Positions 1 through 12,740 of a stretch of DNA of 64,000 nt are shown one piece after another. This DNA is from Channallabes apus (lineage: Eukaryota; Chordata; Actinopteri; Siluriformes; Clariidae). Under the pieces are notes generated by a model that did not search any database, was not told where the DNA came from, and saw nothing but the letters and a program-made list of their open reading frames with translations. The stretch covers positions 14,862,646 through 14,926,645 of the forward strand of contig CM060127.1 of NCBI GenBank assembly GCA_030522415.1, given 5' to 3'. How positions within the stretch are numbered: position 1 is the stretch's first letter; each line of letters starts with the position of its first letter. The translations under genes were made by a program, and so were the position numbers.

Positions 1-3000
1 GCTAATTTGCCAGCTGGATGATCTGTGGGCTAGCTAGTAAGCTGGATGATAGCTAGCAAACAGGGCAGTCATTTTTGTTTTGCAAAGAACTTCATCTAAC
101 CAACTGTCAGAAAGACAAAAAGAGTAATTATCCCTTAGGGACGTGATTTTTATAAGGATTAGGGCTTTTTTGTGTTTATTGTCATTGGCAACAGGTTTGT
201 GTGATAGTCAGGCAAAACGTTTGTTTTATAAAATCAGCAATATACAAATATGTGTTCTGGGAATTGTTTTTGTTGAAAAAAGCGGCAAAACTATTGCAGA
301 TGAAAACCTCACTAGCAATCAAGATGAAGGGTAGCAAGTTGGATGATAACTAACAACCTGTATGCTAGCTTACAAGCAGGATGCTAGCGGATACATATAA
401 CTACAATGACCTGCTGTATAAATAATTCTCACCAATACACAGTAATAAAAATAACAACTGGTTAGATTAATGTTATCTACCATGAAATCTTAGAAACTAA
501 AAGCACATCAACAATGATTAATCCTGCATGATAATCCATTAGTGTAGTGTAGTGTAGTTGGTTGGGTATTTTGTGTCCTAAATTATGTTAAATAAAATCT
601 CAATATTGAAATGCTTTGCAATTTAAAACGCAATTATTCAGTTGTGTTAATAATTTGTCTATTTATTTGAATCATAAATTTGACTTGTATGTTCTGTGTG
701 AGTTTCATCCCAGCACCAAAACAAACGTTATCCTTGTGGCTGTACAACACAATAAAACATCACGTCTAAGTCGAAGTGTTAACCTCCATTCAGAGAAGAA
801 GGCGTGTAGGTTGTAGTCCTAATAAGAGTATCTTCGTATGTGTATGTGGGTGAATATGTGAGCATTAAAGAAAAAGCAGTAGAGTGAAAAACAGAAAGAA
901 GTGCAGACAAAGCACTGAAGAGAGCACAAACATCTAAATTGCCTCCTATTTAAAGATGATTGAGTGGTGTGTGTGAATATATATATATATGTGTCTGCAT
1001 GTGCATGCATACATGCCTTGTTGCAAAGTGAAAAGAAAAGCATTAGACGAGATTACGCCACACTCCCTCTGGCTCTTGTTACTCATGCACCAGTTGTAGC
1101 TCGGCGGTTCCCACACCATCACACAGAGGTGAGCAAATCTACACCCTTAGCCGCACCTGTAGCTGCCTGTTCCGACAAAGCCCTCCACCGGCCACTAAGC
1201 CCTGGATTTGCTGCTGCTTACTACCTGAAAATAAAGAGAGACAGTGTAATAAAAAGCACAAATCTGGCAAGGATCTTTTCTAAACATCAGGCTGGCAAAT
1301 GCACCATTATTAAAGAGGTATAATTAAAACAAATGCGTCTGCGTGGGGAATAATTTTCTCGATCATAAACACAGTTTTCCCACAGACCTCCCTCACACAG
1401 CTGCAATTGGCTGTCTCATTGTTATTACATTAACAAATGTGTAGGTAAAGTGAATGACATTTTAAACACAGGTAACATGCACTTTACAAGGTCATATTTC
1501 AATTCTATGGAAAACAACTTTTAAACCTGCAAAGTACCTGCAAAAACCTCAAATCTGATACTCATGAAAGATCAAAGATTAAAAATCAGATGCTGTCAAC
1601 TAAGATGGAAGGTTTTTTTAAACAAGGTTAAATAGGATATGGAATTGTTCATGTCTTGCAAATATAAGGATTTTACATTGTGATGTTATCAACATAATAT
1701 ACATATTAAATATTTTGCTCACTAACTTCCACATAACATTAACATTCTTCTCATTCACTCCTAAATGACAAAATACTTTGTCCTGCTGCTGGTCACTGAC
1801 TCCTGCCTGACCTGGCTCCTCCCATACTGTCTCTCAAACCCAGCCAAAATCAACCAGAGCTGTTTGTTCTGCCGGCCAAAATGTCTCTGTGATCAAGAAA
1901 TCCCTTACCAGAACCCCCACGCAGTTGTCCAGCATCACTGCATGGGTGTCACATTACACCCCTCTTATTACCACACTCCATCTTCTTATATTCAGTTCTG
2001 ATCCGCAGCCAGGCGTCACGAGATGGGCCAAGTGCATGTTAATGTTTTGAACGTGTTTCACAACGTCAGAGAACCAGACTAGAAGAAATTGGGTTTGAAT
2101 TACGTAATATGTTTACAAAAATCAAGTAATCAGATCCATCTGGAAATCTGTGTAATCGGAATACCGTTACGTTTTCATGCACTCTGTGAAAGGAATCAGA
2201 GTGTATTAAATTATAATTCACTTTGGGGCCCTTAAAAAGACATAATACAAAATGGCTGTTTGAATGAATAACGTGTGGTTTATGGCTATACTTTTTAATG
2301 AGTTGAAGATTTATCCTTTTTTCTGCATTTTCTGACAGTTTTGTTGTTGCCAGATCTCAGCTAGTAGCTGGGTTTTACTTTTCACACCACATGAAGAGGA
2401 GAGGGCTAACACGGCGCTAACTGCATTCATTTGTTAGTGCTAGATGCCTGTTATTTGCTCGCATCACTCTGAACAATGAAAGACAGATAACTCATCCAAG
2501 CAGGGTTAATTAAACTTTTCTGGAGGTTTGGGAGTCAAATTTATGATTCACAGATCACTGCGCAAGAACATCCCTAATAATGGATAATTGTGTAATTGTA
2601 AGGGAGAGTTATTTTAGTTTATTGCCTATGTAGCCTGCTACCCCTCTAAATTTTGGTTTTTTATGTGTACTGGATGTAAATAGCAAGTGAGTTGTTTCCT
2701 CTCAAATTTTAAGAATTACAGCATACGATTAAAGTCAGAACATTTTATGGGAATTGCACAACGTTGTTTCTATGTTGTTTCAGTTGTGGTCACGGAATTT
2801 AACATAAAAAAACTTCTTTCACACTTGATGTGTTTTTCTCAAGGCACATTCACGTGTGGTGTGTGGTCATTTTGAAAAAGAAATCAGCATTATTTTTTTT
2901 ATTATAAGTGCTTACAAAAGGTGAGAATATTTTTAAGCAAAGCATTGTGTGATAGTTGCTTTTTATCTTACAATCAAGTTAGGGGTAAAAAGAGAAAAAA

Positions 3001-3430
3001 CCTGATGAAATGTAGAATAGGGTGCTGCTGGTGAAATAGCTGACAAGATTTATGACCAAAGCATTTAATTTCTGAAACTCCAAAGCTAAAGGATAAATAA
3101 CAATAGCATCTTGTCTATATTGGATATATTTAACAGTATGCAATGCTACCTTAACTGTGGTTGCAAATAGTCAAATTGTTAAACAAACAGCTCAAATTGT
3201 CATGTTCTGAGTTTAAAGCTAGTTTGTAAGCTAATACTCGCTAGGACTGGTAGGAGTGTTCATATGTTTACATTGTACAGTAGGTGTCATATAAGCTGAC
3301 TTTAGTATTTATACAATCTAAAAAGAATTTCAGCCTAGACTTTTCACAAATTCAACAAAAATAGCAACAGACTGTTATGAAAGCAGCCTAGCATGAACAA
3401 ACTTAAAACTGATTGACATTTACAGAAGAC
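1..3430. other. AT-rich unique sequence, no gene seen
   Basis: No convincing exon, RNA gene or transposon was recognised. Open frames here are short, lack domain motifs and run through low-complexity DNA. A short imperfect local repetition of GCTAG/GGATGATAGCTAGC motifs occurs in about the first 70 bases and again near 340-390. A short AT dinucleotide run lies near 980. Confidence 0.6.
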
Positions 3431-3434
3431 TTTA

Positions 3435-3800
3435 AGCAAAGTAGGGTGATGAGACTCTTTTGAATGGTGTAAACGTTTTTTTTAGGAAGGTCATATGTCC
3501 ATGAATGACGATCCCGGGTGACATGGCTCGAAGCTCACTGCAGTCATTATTGTGAACATTCACAGAGTGGAACGCCTGATCCTTAAATAAAAATGCATCT
3601 GTCTTTGGGATCTGTACACACATCGCCACATCGCCAAAAACTGAAAAAACTTCCTACCTTGATGGTATCCAAGCACTAGTAAAACGCTGGGATAAATGCA
3701 TTAGTGTAGCAGGTGATTGTATAGAGAAATAAAGCCAATTTTTATTCATATCTGTGTTCTGTTAATCAACACAATCAAAAGTGCTGGTTTGACTTTAACA
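3435..3800 (+). mobile_element. mariner-like transposon relic, copy 1 (internally deleted)
   Basis: This is a decayed Tc1/mariner-superfamily element. The 3' part reads in one frame as YLDGIQALVKRWDKCISVAG followed by DCIEK and a stop (about 3652-3740), which resembles a mariner transposase C-terminus. The 5' part (GTAGGGTGATGAGACT, then the GATCCCGGGTGACATGG area) is shared with copies at about 24.99, 33.25, 48.77 and 51.44 kb. Compared with the 48.77-kb copy it lacks the middle section carrying the SPDF catalytic block. No terminal repeats or TA duplication were placed with confidence, so the ends are approximate. Confidence 0.6.
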
Positions 3801-6800
3801 CTCCTCGTTGTACAGCTCAAAGATTACATTATAGATTACACATTTAATCATGTGAAATGTAATAAGGACTTGAATAAATCTCCTCAGTAATCGACTTAAC
3901 GCTGCGGGCTTTCCACTGTGACAGATGCTTAGCTTCCTCAAAATAGAGGTCCATGACTGTCTTGTCCAAACTGACCAATTTAGTAAATAAATCACATCTA
4001 ATCGAGCAGGAAATGTGGGGGGCCTGAAGAGCTAACTATTCACGGATTCCATGTGGTATATCTCTTTAAATCATATTGAACTTGCTGAGAAGGGAAACAT
4101 GCTGTGCTGCCAGTGTGAGAGCTAAAAGCAATGAAATAGGGTGTAACAGGAGGAGAGAAATAGCAGGGGTGGGATAGTTTGAATACCTCACGTCTTGAAG
4201 CTGCCTCGTTTCGACAAAGGGATATTGTTGAGACCCTGTGACCGGGTAATTTGAATACCCAATTCCTAAAAGAATTGGTCATTGTGAATTATCCAGATTG
4301 TTGTAGATCTTTGGAATATCATTTTAGATTATCTCAGGTTTTCCTACCTGTCCTTAACCACCTCATTGCAGAAAGGTAGTTATCTCTTCAGGGTCTGTCG
4401 AGCATTTAGTTGCTTGCCTCCAAACCCCCATGAAAAACCCTAACATGATTTAAAATAAAATGAGATGAAAAGTGAAGACATAAAGTCTGATCTTTATAAT
4501 GATAATGCTTTTCTTTCTCCCTTTGGTGATTGCTGGGAGCATGTAGAGCATGATTATAGTCCAGTGAAGAAGAAGGGGGGACAGAGCCAGACATTCCACT
4601 TCCACGCTGGCTTTAGGTCGGGGTGGCGGTGGTGTGGTGGTGGTGCTGGAGGAGGAGGGGGGACACTGTAATGCCATTTTTATTAAAATATACTGAAGGA
4701 AAAACAAAGAGGCTCGCTGTTGGTGAGGAGGAGAAAATCTGCATGACAGACCCCACTCTAAGAAGGAAACTTATAGCCTTCTCTCTAGTTCATTCCATCA
4801 CTTTGTCCTGCGCATACCACTTCCTTAAACATTCGTTTCTCCCACCTTCTTTTTCTCCATCTGTTTACTCTCTCTTCCATATCCAGACACTCACCTTGCC
4901 CTGCTCTCCATACTCATCTTATCTCCTTGTCCTCGTCTTTGTGAAGGCTCGGTGCTTTATCATTCCTGACTCGAGACCACTCTAGTCACATGATCCAGGC
5001 CTTTCTTTGCAAAAACCCGCTGTCCTAATCCTCCAACCCTTCATTTCCTCAACTCATTAAGCTCCCTGACTAAAACAACACTCTCTTTCCCTCAGGTAAG
5101 GGTTATTGCGCTGGGTGTGACTCCGTCTCTATAAGACTTGGTCACATTCCACCGACCCACCATTATGCTTACTCATTGATATCCCAGTCCACTTTTTTTC
5201 CTTTGTTACGGTGATTAAGCAAGTGAGCCTCTGGCCGTCTTGACCCTTATGACCTGTTTGGTGTGTTTCCATGGCAACCGGATAATGATCAGGCTGATTA
5301 CGCTGGAGTAAGCAGATTCAACCTCTGAGCTTTCTTTTTTTCATTTATTTTGAATTTTTTAAACATTCTTAAGGCTGAACGAAGAGCTCAGAGACACACT
5401 AAGAGAACAGCGGCTAATATATTAGAGCGCCATTAATAGAAATTTTACAAACATAAACTTAGAAACATTGACATGAACCCAGAATAATGCATATTTATAC
5501 ACATATATCTTCACATGCAAATATATTTTATTATTCATATCAACTTTGCTGATAAACTACATAGAAAAATCATAGCCTTTATTCTCCTCCAATACTGCAC
5601 AATGCTTTTCTTTCTATAAGTTTCATTGATTCACGCATTGATTGAACTGTTCTCCCTTAGTGAAGATAAAATTTTACTACACCAAACTATACTAAAGAAA
5701 ATACTACGATTTTCTTTATTTCCAAGCTTTCGGCTCTCCAGGTCATCCACTCATGACTGCTCTGCCTTGGTCAGCTTGATGAGTGATCATTAAAGGCCTT
5801 CACCTCACAGCTTGTCTTCACATTTGTGATCGATCTTTGTGAAAAGACCTGCCATTCAATAAGCAGCGCTGCAAGTGTCTGCTGAAAAGTGTGTCTGATT
5901 TCCCAAGGCTTCAAGGCAGGAGAGTAAGAGGCCAGTCCTGGCATTCCAGGGCCCTGTCGCGTCGTCTCCTGGTCTCTAATTTGGGAGCAGCTGTTGGGTT
6001 CTGCAATGCCTCAACCATCAAAGCCAGGTCAGAGAAGGGGGGCTAAAGGCTGAGAGGGGGATTGGGATGGGGATAGAGATGGGGCAAGCTGCTTTCAGAT
6101 CCCTACAGACAATTTTTCATTCTTTGACACAATTTCCTCACGTAGGACGTCATCATAGCTGAGGAGCACCTGTGTCAGGTCAAGAAGGAGAAGAAATTAT
6201 AGGATAGGTGCTGCATTCAGGTGGTACCGTAAAGAACCATAAAAAAAACACAAAAAAACAAGAGGCTTCTTTTTACAGCTGGTCAGTAAGGAAACAGACC
6301 GTGGCTTCCTGAGGCTAAGTGAACAGAGGGCTTTGAGATAAGTATCAGCTCCCCTGAGATTTTAACTGTAGTACAGCAGTCTTTGGTGATTTGGTTTGCC
6401 CTGAGTAATGGCACCTGCAGCTGCTGTACCTCTCCGTCAGCGAACAGGCTGACGGAAACACAGCATGCTCCTCATCATCTCTGTTTTAAATGCACGGCAG
6501 GAAACTCCAACCTCGAGCCACTGACAGACAGTCACAGCTATTTTTTCAAAATAACGTGACACAGATATTCAAGCCTTCGCTCTGGCTTTTCTGTTTTCAC
6601 AGCAGACATCGGGATTTACAAATCAGTGCACACAAAAATCCTGAGCGAACCGTTAGTGAAGTCGTTACACGTCGAGTGTGCGCAGGTAAAGTCCAGGTTC
6701 TCACAGTCGGCTGTGCGTGTCGAGGCGTGGGTACCCCGGGGGATTCCAGATGTGCTCTGTTTTCTGTTGCACGTAAACCCTTAATTACACTATTGACTCT

Positions 6801-8853
6801 GTCATGGCTCATAATTAGTGAAAATCACACGAGTGTCAAGCAAGTGCTTGATAACTGATTTCCAAAGTATCATAATTTTTCTGTACACAAAGTGGTTATG
6901 TTTTAAAGGATATAATATGCATATAGTACCACAGCCACACAGAAAATCCACACCAGGTTCTAGTTTTTATTTTGTATATACCGAACTGATGCAACTTACA
7001 CTTCTGGTGGTTAAAATTTAACGGGATAAAATCTCTGAATTAGTAAATGTCCTCTTTTATTAGCATAAGCAAAAAAAACTTTTTAAAGTTGATTATCTTC
7101 CTATTCCAGCATGTCCCAAATTATTTTATTTATTTTATTTTACATTTTAATTTCCTTTAGTCATCACTTTTGTAAGAGAAGCGATATAAACTGGTTTGTG
7201 TAGGAGCATCTTGTTTTTTTCTCTTGTTAATCAAATGAGACAAAAACGTAGCTTACTGAGAAACCACAAAGCTTTCTCTTCTCAAGATGTGCGTTGACCT
7301 TTACAAAACGCTTACACTGGAGACTCCTTCCACAAATAATTTATAAACATTTTGTTACAGAAAATATGTCGGTTTTTCATACAATATCATTTATATTTTC
7401 CTTAACATTACATAAATGCAAAACATTGACACACAGCATGATATTGCATAAGTTCCCCTGATGCCACCATTGTGGCTCTGGCCCCTCTGGGCATGATTCC
7501 AAGGGACCTCTGGTGTCTGGTACCGGGACCTTAAGCGGCAGATCATTTGTGTGCTACAGGTTGCAAGTTGGGGTGTCTATGGATCGGTCGATGTGGATTG
7601 CTTATCCGCTGCATCCAAGAGGTGTTCAAGGTAATTGGGATCTGGGAAATCCGGAGCGCAGATCAACAACCTTGACCTCTTTGCCTGTTAAGCCCCGTAC
7701 ACAGGCTCTGATGCACTGGGTGCTCTGATAGCCAGCATGAACTTTTTTTCAGAAATTTGTGCTGCATTGGTGTCTCTGTGAGACCGCACCAGATTGATAA
7801 TCAACGTTAATGTGGTTTTAATGCTATGGTCGATCAGTGTTTATTTCCGAATGAGAGCATTAAATGAAATCGATGATCTTCTGACCACTCAGAGACAAGT
7901 CTTTGTGTTCTTCCTGCTAATGTTGGTTAGAAGTTTGGATGCTATCAGATTTTAAATCCGTCAATCTTTACAGTCTCCTCTCTCTCCTCTGTGGTCACAG
8001 AGTTTCTATAAAGGATTGCCTTCTATAAGGGTATTTTGGGTTCCTTGGAACCAAGCAACAATTCAAAAATTCAAAGCAAAAATCTTTTTTTCCCTTTCTT
8101 TCGCTGATTGAGTTTCATGCCATTCTGTAGATTCAGGCCAATAATAATCAAAGGTCTGCTGATACACTGTCTGTTTTTCATCTCCGAAAGGTTGCAGATC
8201 CAAGATTCTTTCGAAACAAAATAAAATAAGCTGAACTAATTCTGCTTATGAGTGCAGATCACATGGATTTATCTGTGTTTTTCTCCACAATAATTGTCTG
8301 TATACATGTTTCCACTGGAGGAATCAGGGCCAATATTATCCCCATAGCCATTTCCGTTCCTGCCTAAATGTTACATTCCTAAAGACCAGGATCTAGTGGT
8401 AAAGGGCATTCTTACTACGGAACATTGCTTCACTGGTAAAATGACCAGCTTAGCCTGTGATTAGCTAGGAGACAAATGGAAGTGTTTCTTTGTATAAGAA
8501 AAGTGCATCATCACATTGCAAAGTACTGTTCTTTTTCATGCAAATGGAAAATAAGACATGGGTGTACATTTTTGGAAAAAACTACGTGCTGGTGACAAAC
8601 ATCTCCTGAATGACAATAAAAACTTTAAAAAAATATATTTTGTGTTATCTTTGGAACCAGTATATGATGCAGTAGTGTTCTGGTACAGTATGATGATAAT
8701 AAATCTAATCAAGGATAAACTAGTTTAGGACTGGAGTTAAGGCATGTTGTTATGGTTACAGTTAGGGTACCATGTGAGCTGGTTGTTCTTTAGTAGCAAT
8801 ACAAAATTTTGTTGTTAAAAATAATAAAAACTCACTGAACACAAGTATACCGG
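3800..8853. other. unique sequence, no gene seen
   Basis: About 5 kb with no recognisable transposon protein or convincing exon. It contains simple GGT/GGA-rich sequence near 4620-4670, pyrimidine-rich sequence around 4780-5090 and an X-box-like palindrome at 5265. The open frames present lack recognisable domains or splice context. Confidence 0.5.
5265..5278. promoter_or_regulatory. X-box-like RFX motif
   Basis: The 14-mer GTTTCCATGGCAAC is a near-perfect palindrome. It fits the RFX-factor X-box consensus GTNRCC(N0-3)RGYAAC in its classical palindromic form. It lies in unique sequence, outside any recognised transposon. Binding or function is inferred from the motif alone; one 14-bp match in 64 kb can occur by chance, although the full palindromic form is rare. 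Confidence 0.3.

Positions 8854-8892
<39 letters not shown>
8854..8892. repeat. (AAT)n microsatellite
   Basis: An uninterrupted trinucleotide run of about 13 units in unique sequence. Confidence 0.95.
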
Positions 8893-9161
8893 GATACATT
8901 TAGGGGAAGGGCCAGGAGCCGGGACAATCAAAGAAGAGATTCAGTGATTTCTACAGAGATTCATACATGACATTTTATTTTAAATCTCTTTGTGGTGGTT
9001 TGATGGCCTGCTGAAACCTGAGTCGCCTCCTGCAGAGCCAGTCATTCCTGCATTAAAGCTGAAAGCCCTCTTACTGCAGATGCTGTATGTACACTTCCAG
9101 TTCAAACACAGCTGAGGGGTGTGCATGTGTGCGTGTGTGTGTTTCGGGGGTGTGTGTGCAG

Positions 9162-9247
9162 GATCTCGACTTTGTGGAAAAGCTGATCAGAGACTCCCGG
9201 GCCATTGCGGTTCACTTTGAAGACAAACCACACTGCACTCACCACAT
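9162..9247 (+). other. candidate coding exon (weak)
   Basis: An open stretch of 86 bases is preceded by TGTGTGTGCAG (possible acceptor AG at 9160-9161) and followed by GTATGT (possible donor at 9248). It begins DLDFVEKLIRDSRAIAVHF and continues EDKPHCTHH, ending with two extra bases. The composition looks coding (mixed charged and hydrophobic residues, many C/G third positions), unlike the surrounding frames. I do not recognise the protein. The acceptor tract is GT-rich rather than pyrimidine-rich, and no companion exon was found, so this may be chance. If real, it would place the surrounding DNA in introns of a host gene. Confidence 0.2.
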
Positions 9248-9249
9248 GT

Positions 9250-10150
9250 ATGTACAGTCACCATGGAAGTCATTTATAGGAAATAAATAAATGAAAAAAA
9301 GGATGGATTTCATTATGGAATTTGACATGAAACGAGAAGAAAAGGGCAATACGATTATGATGAGTCCCATGCTGAGGAGTTTTAAAAAATATCTGTGCAT
9401 GCTTTGTGGTTTGGATGTTCAGCTCTTACAATGTGGAAAGCCTTGTTTCTGTGCGTATGAGGTATTTTCCACTGGATGACTTTTATGGGAGAGGCTTGTG
9501 GAGAAAAGTGCAGGTCAATTAAAGTTGGAGGATTGCACAAAAGTGGCCAGAGAATTTTTTATGATTGGTTTTCTGTGGACGGCAGGTTTACACTGTGCCA
9601 TTAGTCAGTATAGGTAAGTGGTTTGGTGCTGAGTAAGCTTTAGGAACAGGTGAAGGAAGGCAGGAAACTTCAACTTCTTATTTGAGGTCTCTTACAGGTC
9701 AGTGCTGCTACTCAGAAAGATGAAATGTGAAATATTTCTGGTTATTATCTGGTTTCCTTTTGAGAACCATGACTCGGCTCTGAACTCTTTGGTCAGTCTC
9801 AGATCCCTTTCCTTCTCCTCGTCGTCGGGTGAGACTGTGGTTTTCGCAGTGTTTTAAGTGGTATGCTACTTGAACAGTTCTGGAGGAGAAGGATGAGTAT
9901 GTACAAGGAGAGGCAGAGGAGGAGGAGGAGGAGGGCAGCTCACAAACATAATCCCTCTGATGACAGAAACACATGGCCTGTACGTGAACAACCCTGACTA
10001 ACTCATCCCGGCTCCTTCCAGACATCATCAAACAGTTCATGTTGTTGTGAGTCGGAAAAGCAAAAGCTATTATGCATCCACTCAAATCTGGTTTCTGATA
10101 TCAGCACTATTGGAAAAACAACAGAGGTGAAAAACAGACAAATTATATGT
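9250..10150. other. unique sequence, no gene seen
   Basis: No domain-bearing frame or transposon was recognised. A short purine-rich GGAGGAGGAGG run lies near 9914-9934. Confidence 0.5.
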
Positions 10151-11125
10151 TTTTTGATTGAGTAAATTCCTTTATGCCCTCATACTAGGTGAACAAACTA
10201 GTCAAGATCAAAATAAAAAATAAAATCTTACAGTATATCATATTCTTTGTATATTTTTTATATGTATTGATATATGTATAATTTGACAACTTCCTTATAA
10301 ACTAGGTAAATATAAATAAGAATCTTGAATTTAAACTCAGAATCAGAATCAAAATTCTTTCAAAATTCTATATTCTATATCAAAATTCTATATACTTAAA
10401 TAATCAATGATTCTTTAAGTATATAGATTCCTTCATGTATTTGTTACTGGTAAATAAAAGATTTAGAGACACAATCAGTATCAAATTTATTATACACTTA
10501 CTTAGTAAACTAAAGATTAAAGAGAGTCAGATTCAAAATCAGAATCTGAACCGTTTACTCGACATTTCCTCGCACATTGGTGAATAAGTGTCAGAATCTT
10601 TTTTTTCCACCAAATTTCTTTCATACTTTTTACTTAGCAAATGAGGGAAACAAATAAATAAATAAATAGCATAATAAGCAGGATTTAGAATGTTTTAATG
10701 AACAAATTCTTTGTACACTTATACTAGATTTCAGAATCACAAATAAAATATTCATTCATCTTCTATATCGCTTATCCTGTACAGAATCTTGTATTTGACA
10801 AACTCTTTGTACACCTTTACTTAAAAACAAAAGATTTATACTCTTAATCACAAAAATTATCATACACTTGACCATGGTGAATAAAGTGATTCAGAATTAA
10901 AATCAAACTTTGAATCCAAATCGTTTATCCTTATATACCTTTCCCTGACAAATAGAAGAAAAGATTCAGAATCAGAAACAAAATTATAAACAGAACCCTT
11001 ACTGTATATTTTGCACACTTCTACTTTTCTTTTTTTAACAACCGAATTAGCACCATACATTTTACTCAACAAATTCCTCATACACTTGTATTTGGTGAAC
11101 AGCACATTTTCTGATTCAGACTGCA
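10150..11125. repeat. highly diverged tandem (minisatellite-like) array
   Basis: A recurring module is visible many times: ATTCYTTRTACACTTRTACT, then roughly AGGTGAACAAAAGATT, then CAGAATCAGAATCAAAAT. Examples start near 10167, 10288, 10427, 10553, 10612, 10705, 10799, 10857, 10936 and 11068. Spacing is irregular at about 60-120 bases, and units differ by many substitutions and small indels. A V-SINE-tail-like scrap (CTTCTATATCGCTTATCCTG) sits inside at about 10760. The antisense frame at 10860-11126 is a by-product of the repeats. Confidence 0.55.
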
Positions 11126-11129
11126 TCTC

Positions 11130-11918
11130 TACCGTTTTTCAGTCACATTCTCTCTTTATCAGTGTCTCTGCTTGATGAATTAGCAGAAGGCTTTGAGAGA
11201 AAGTGGGTCTTTGTTTGCTGCAGGTTGGAGAGCTGTTTGCTTGCGCTTCTGCTATACTCCAGTGTTAGGAGTATAGTGTGGGAATGATGTTCTCCATGGT
11301 ATGGATCGATTGTGAAGAGATAAGAAAAATGGACTGGCCTTGGTCAGGGATAAACGGGGAAAAAAAAATGTTTTGGTGTGAGAACTTCCTGCTTACGTTA
11401 TAATTTTCAACATACCCCAAGGTCGCCATGAGAACTCGTCCGTTTCGGCTTTCCCGCTACGTTTCCCTGGACGCAGGAGCTGCAAAGTATTCCGAAACCT
11501 TACAGGGGTCCTGATCTGGAAATTTCCCAGCAGGCCTACTGCTTCAGCGTGGGAATCGAGGGCAGGAATGAGAGGATGTGGGAGACATGAGAGTGTCCTC
11601 TGTCACTGATGTACACAAAGCATAAAAACAACGAGGAAATGAGTGGGAGTGCGGGAAGAGTGTACAGTGAGAATATACATCCACTACAGACATTTATATT
11701 CAGTTTATAGTCAGTATATGAGCATGTCAAAATCAAAAGACTCCTCCTCTCCATTAAGGCCCCCTTTATGTATTCCCGATCCTGAGTGCTAATGCAATCA
11801 TTTCTAACGCCCTAATGGGAACCAAAGTCAAGTTCTCAGCAAAAGACCTGCCTCTACCTGATCCTGTCAACATTCTGTCCTTTTACTTATCGCGCTCATC
11901 TCATCCCAATTTCACTTT

Positions 11919-11920
<2 letters not shown>
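11130..11920. other. unique sequence, no gene seen
   Basis: No transposon or exon was recognised. The antisense open frame near 11536-11754 shows no domain. Confidence 0.5.

Positions 11921-11994
<74 letters not shown>
11921..11994. repeat. (CA)n microsatellite
   Basis: A perfect dinucleotide run of 37 units. The long open frame crossing it is produced by the repeat. Confidence 0.97.
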
Positions 11995-11997
<3 letters not shown>

Positions 11998-11999
11998 TC

Positions 12000-12740
12000 T
12001 TTCCTCGGGCGGCTGTCATGTTCTCATAAGATTTACCAGCATGTCTTGAATGACGACTGTAAACAAGCTATATCCCAAAGAGCAACCTGTACAAATAAAA
12101 TACAGTCAGGAGATCGTTCATTCATCTGCCTTTTAAAAGCACTGTATCGGTGTGCGATGAGGACGACAGGAGAAAAGATTCCCACAGCCCCGACTGTGCA
12201 TATATCACCTTTAACAAGATTACATTCCTTTCCCAGCACTGAGGTGGAAAAGAATAAGGAAAGAGCAGGGGGTGGATGGCGTAAAAACAGCTCATTGTCA
12301 TCCCGCTTAATACACACACACACACACAAAAGCAAATACAGAGCTCTTGTTCAAAGAGGAGTGCATGACAAAATCAGTCGTGTCAAATTCACCCCTGCAG
12401 TGTACATTACACAAAAGTGTAACTGCACTTTGCACACTTGTTTAACACCATTATATTTGTGAGGTGGACTGCAAAAAAGGGGGGAAAAAACACTTCTGGA
12501 AAAAAATGGTTTTACCCTTTATATAGTTTCCAAGTGTTATTTATTTCTTTTAAGTTAAAATAATAAAATCGTCTCATCATCTGAGGTGAAAAAAAAAAAA
12601 AAAAACACACCTGGCATTTAAACATGGGCCTCAATGCTTTTAATCCTCTGTTGACTGCTGAGTCATTTTACTGTAATAATTTAATCCACTGTCGTACAGA
12701 ATGTTTAAATGTGATTCCACTGTGAGTAATACACACTTAG
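12000..12740. other. unique sequence with small simple repeats
   Basis: No gene was recognised. It contains a short CA run at about 12311-12327 and a poly(A) run at about 12588-12605. Confidence 0.5.

Noticed and set aside
11815..12462. 215-codon plus frame with a His-Thr run
   Set aside because: Created by the CA repeat; no domain, no splice or promoter support.
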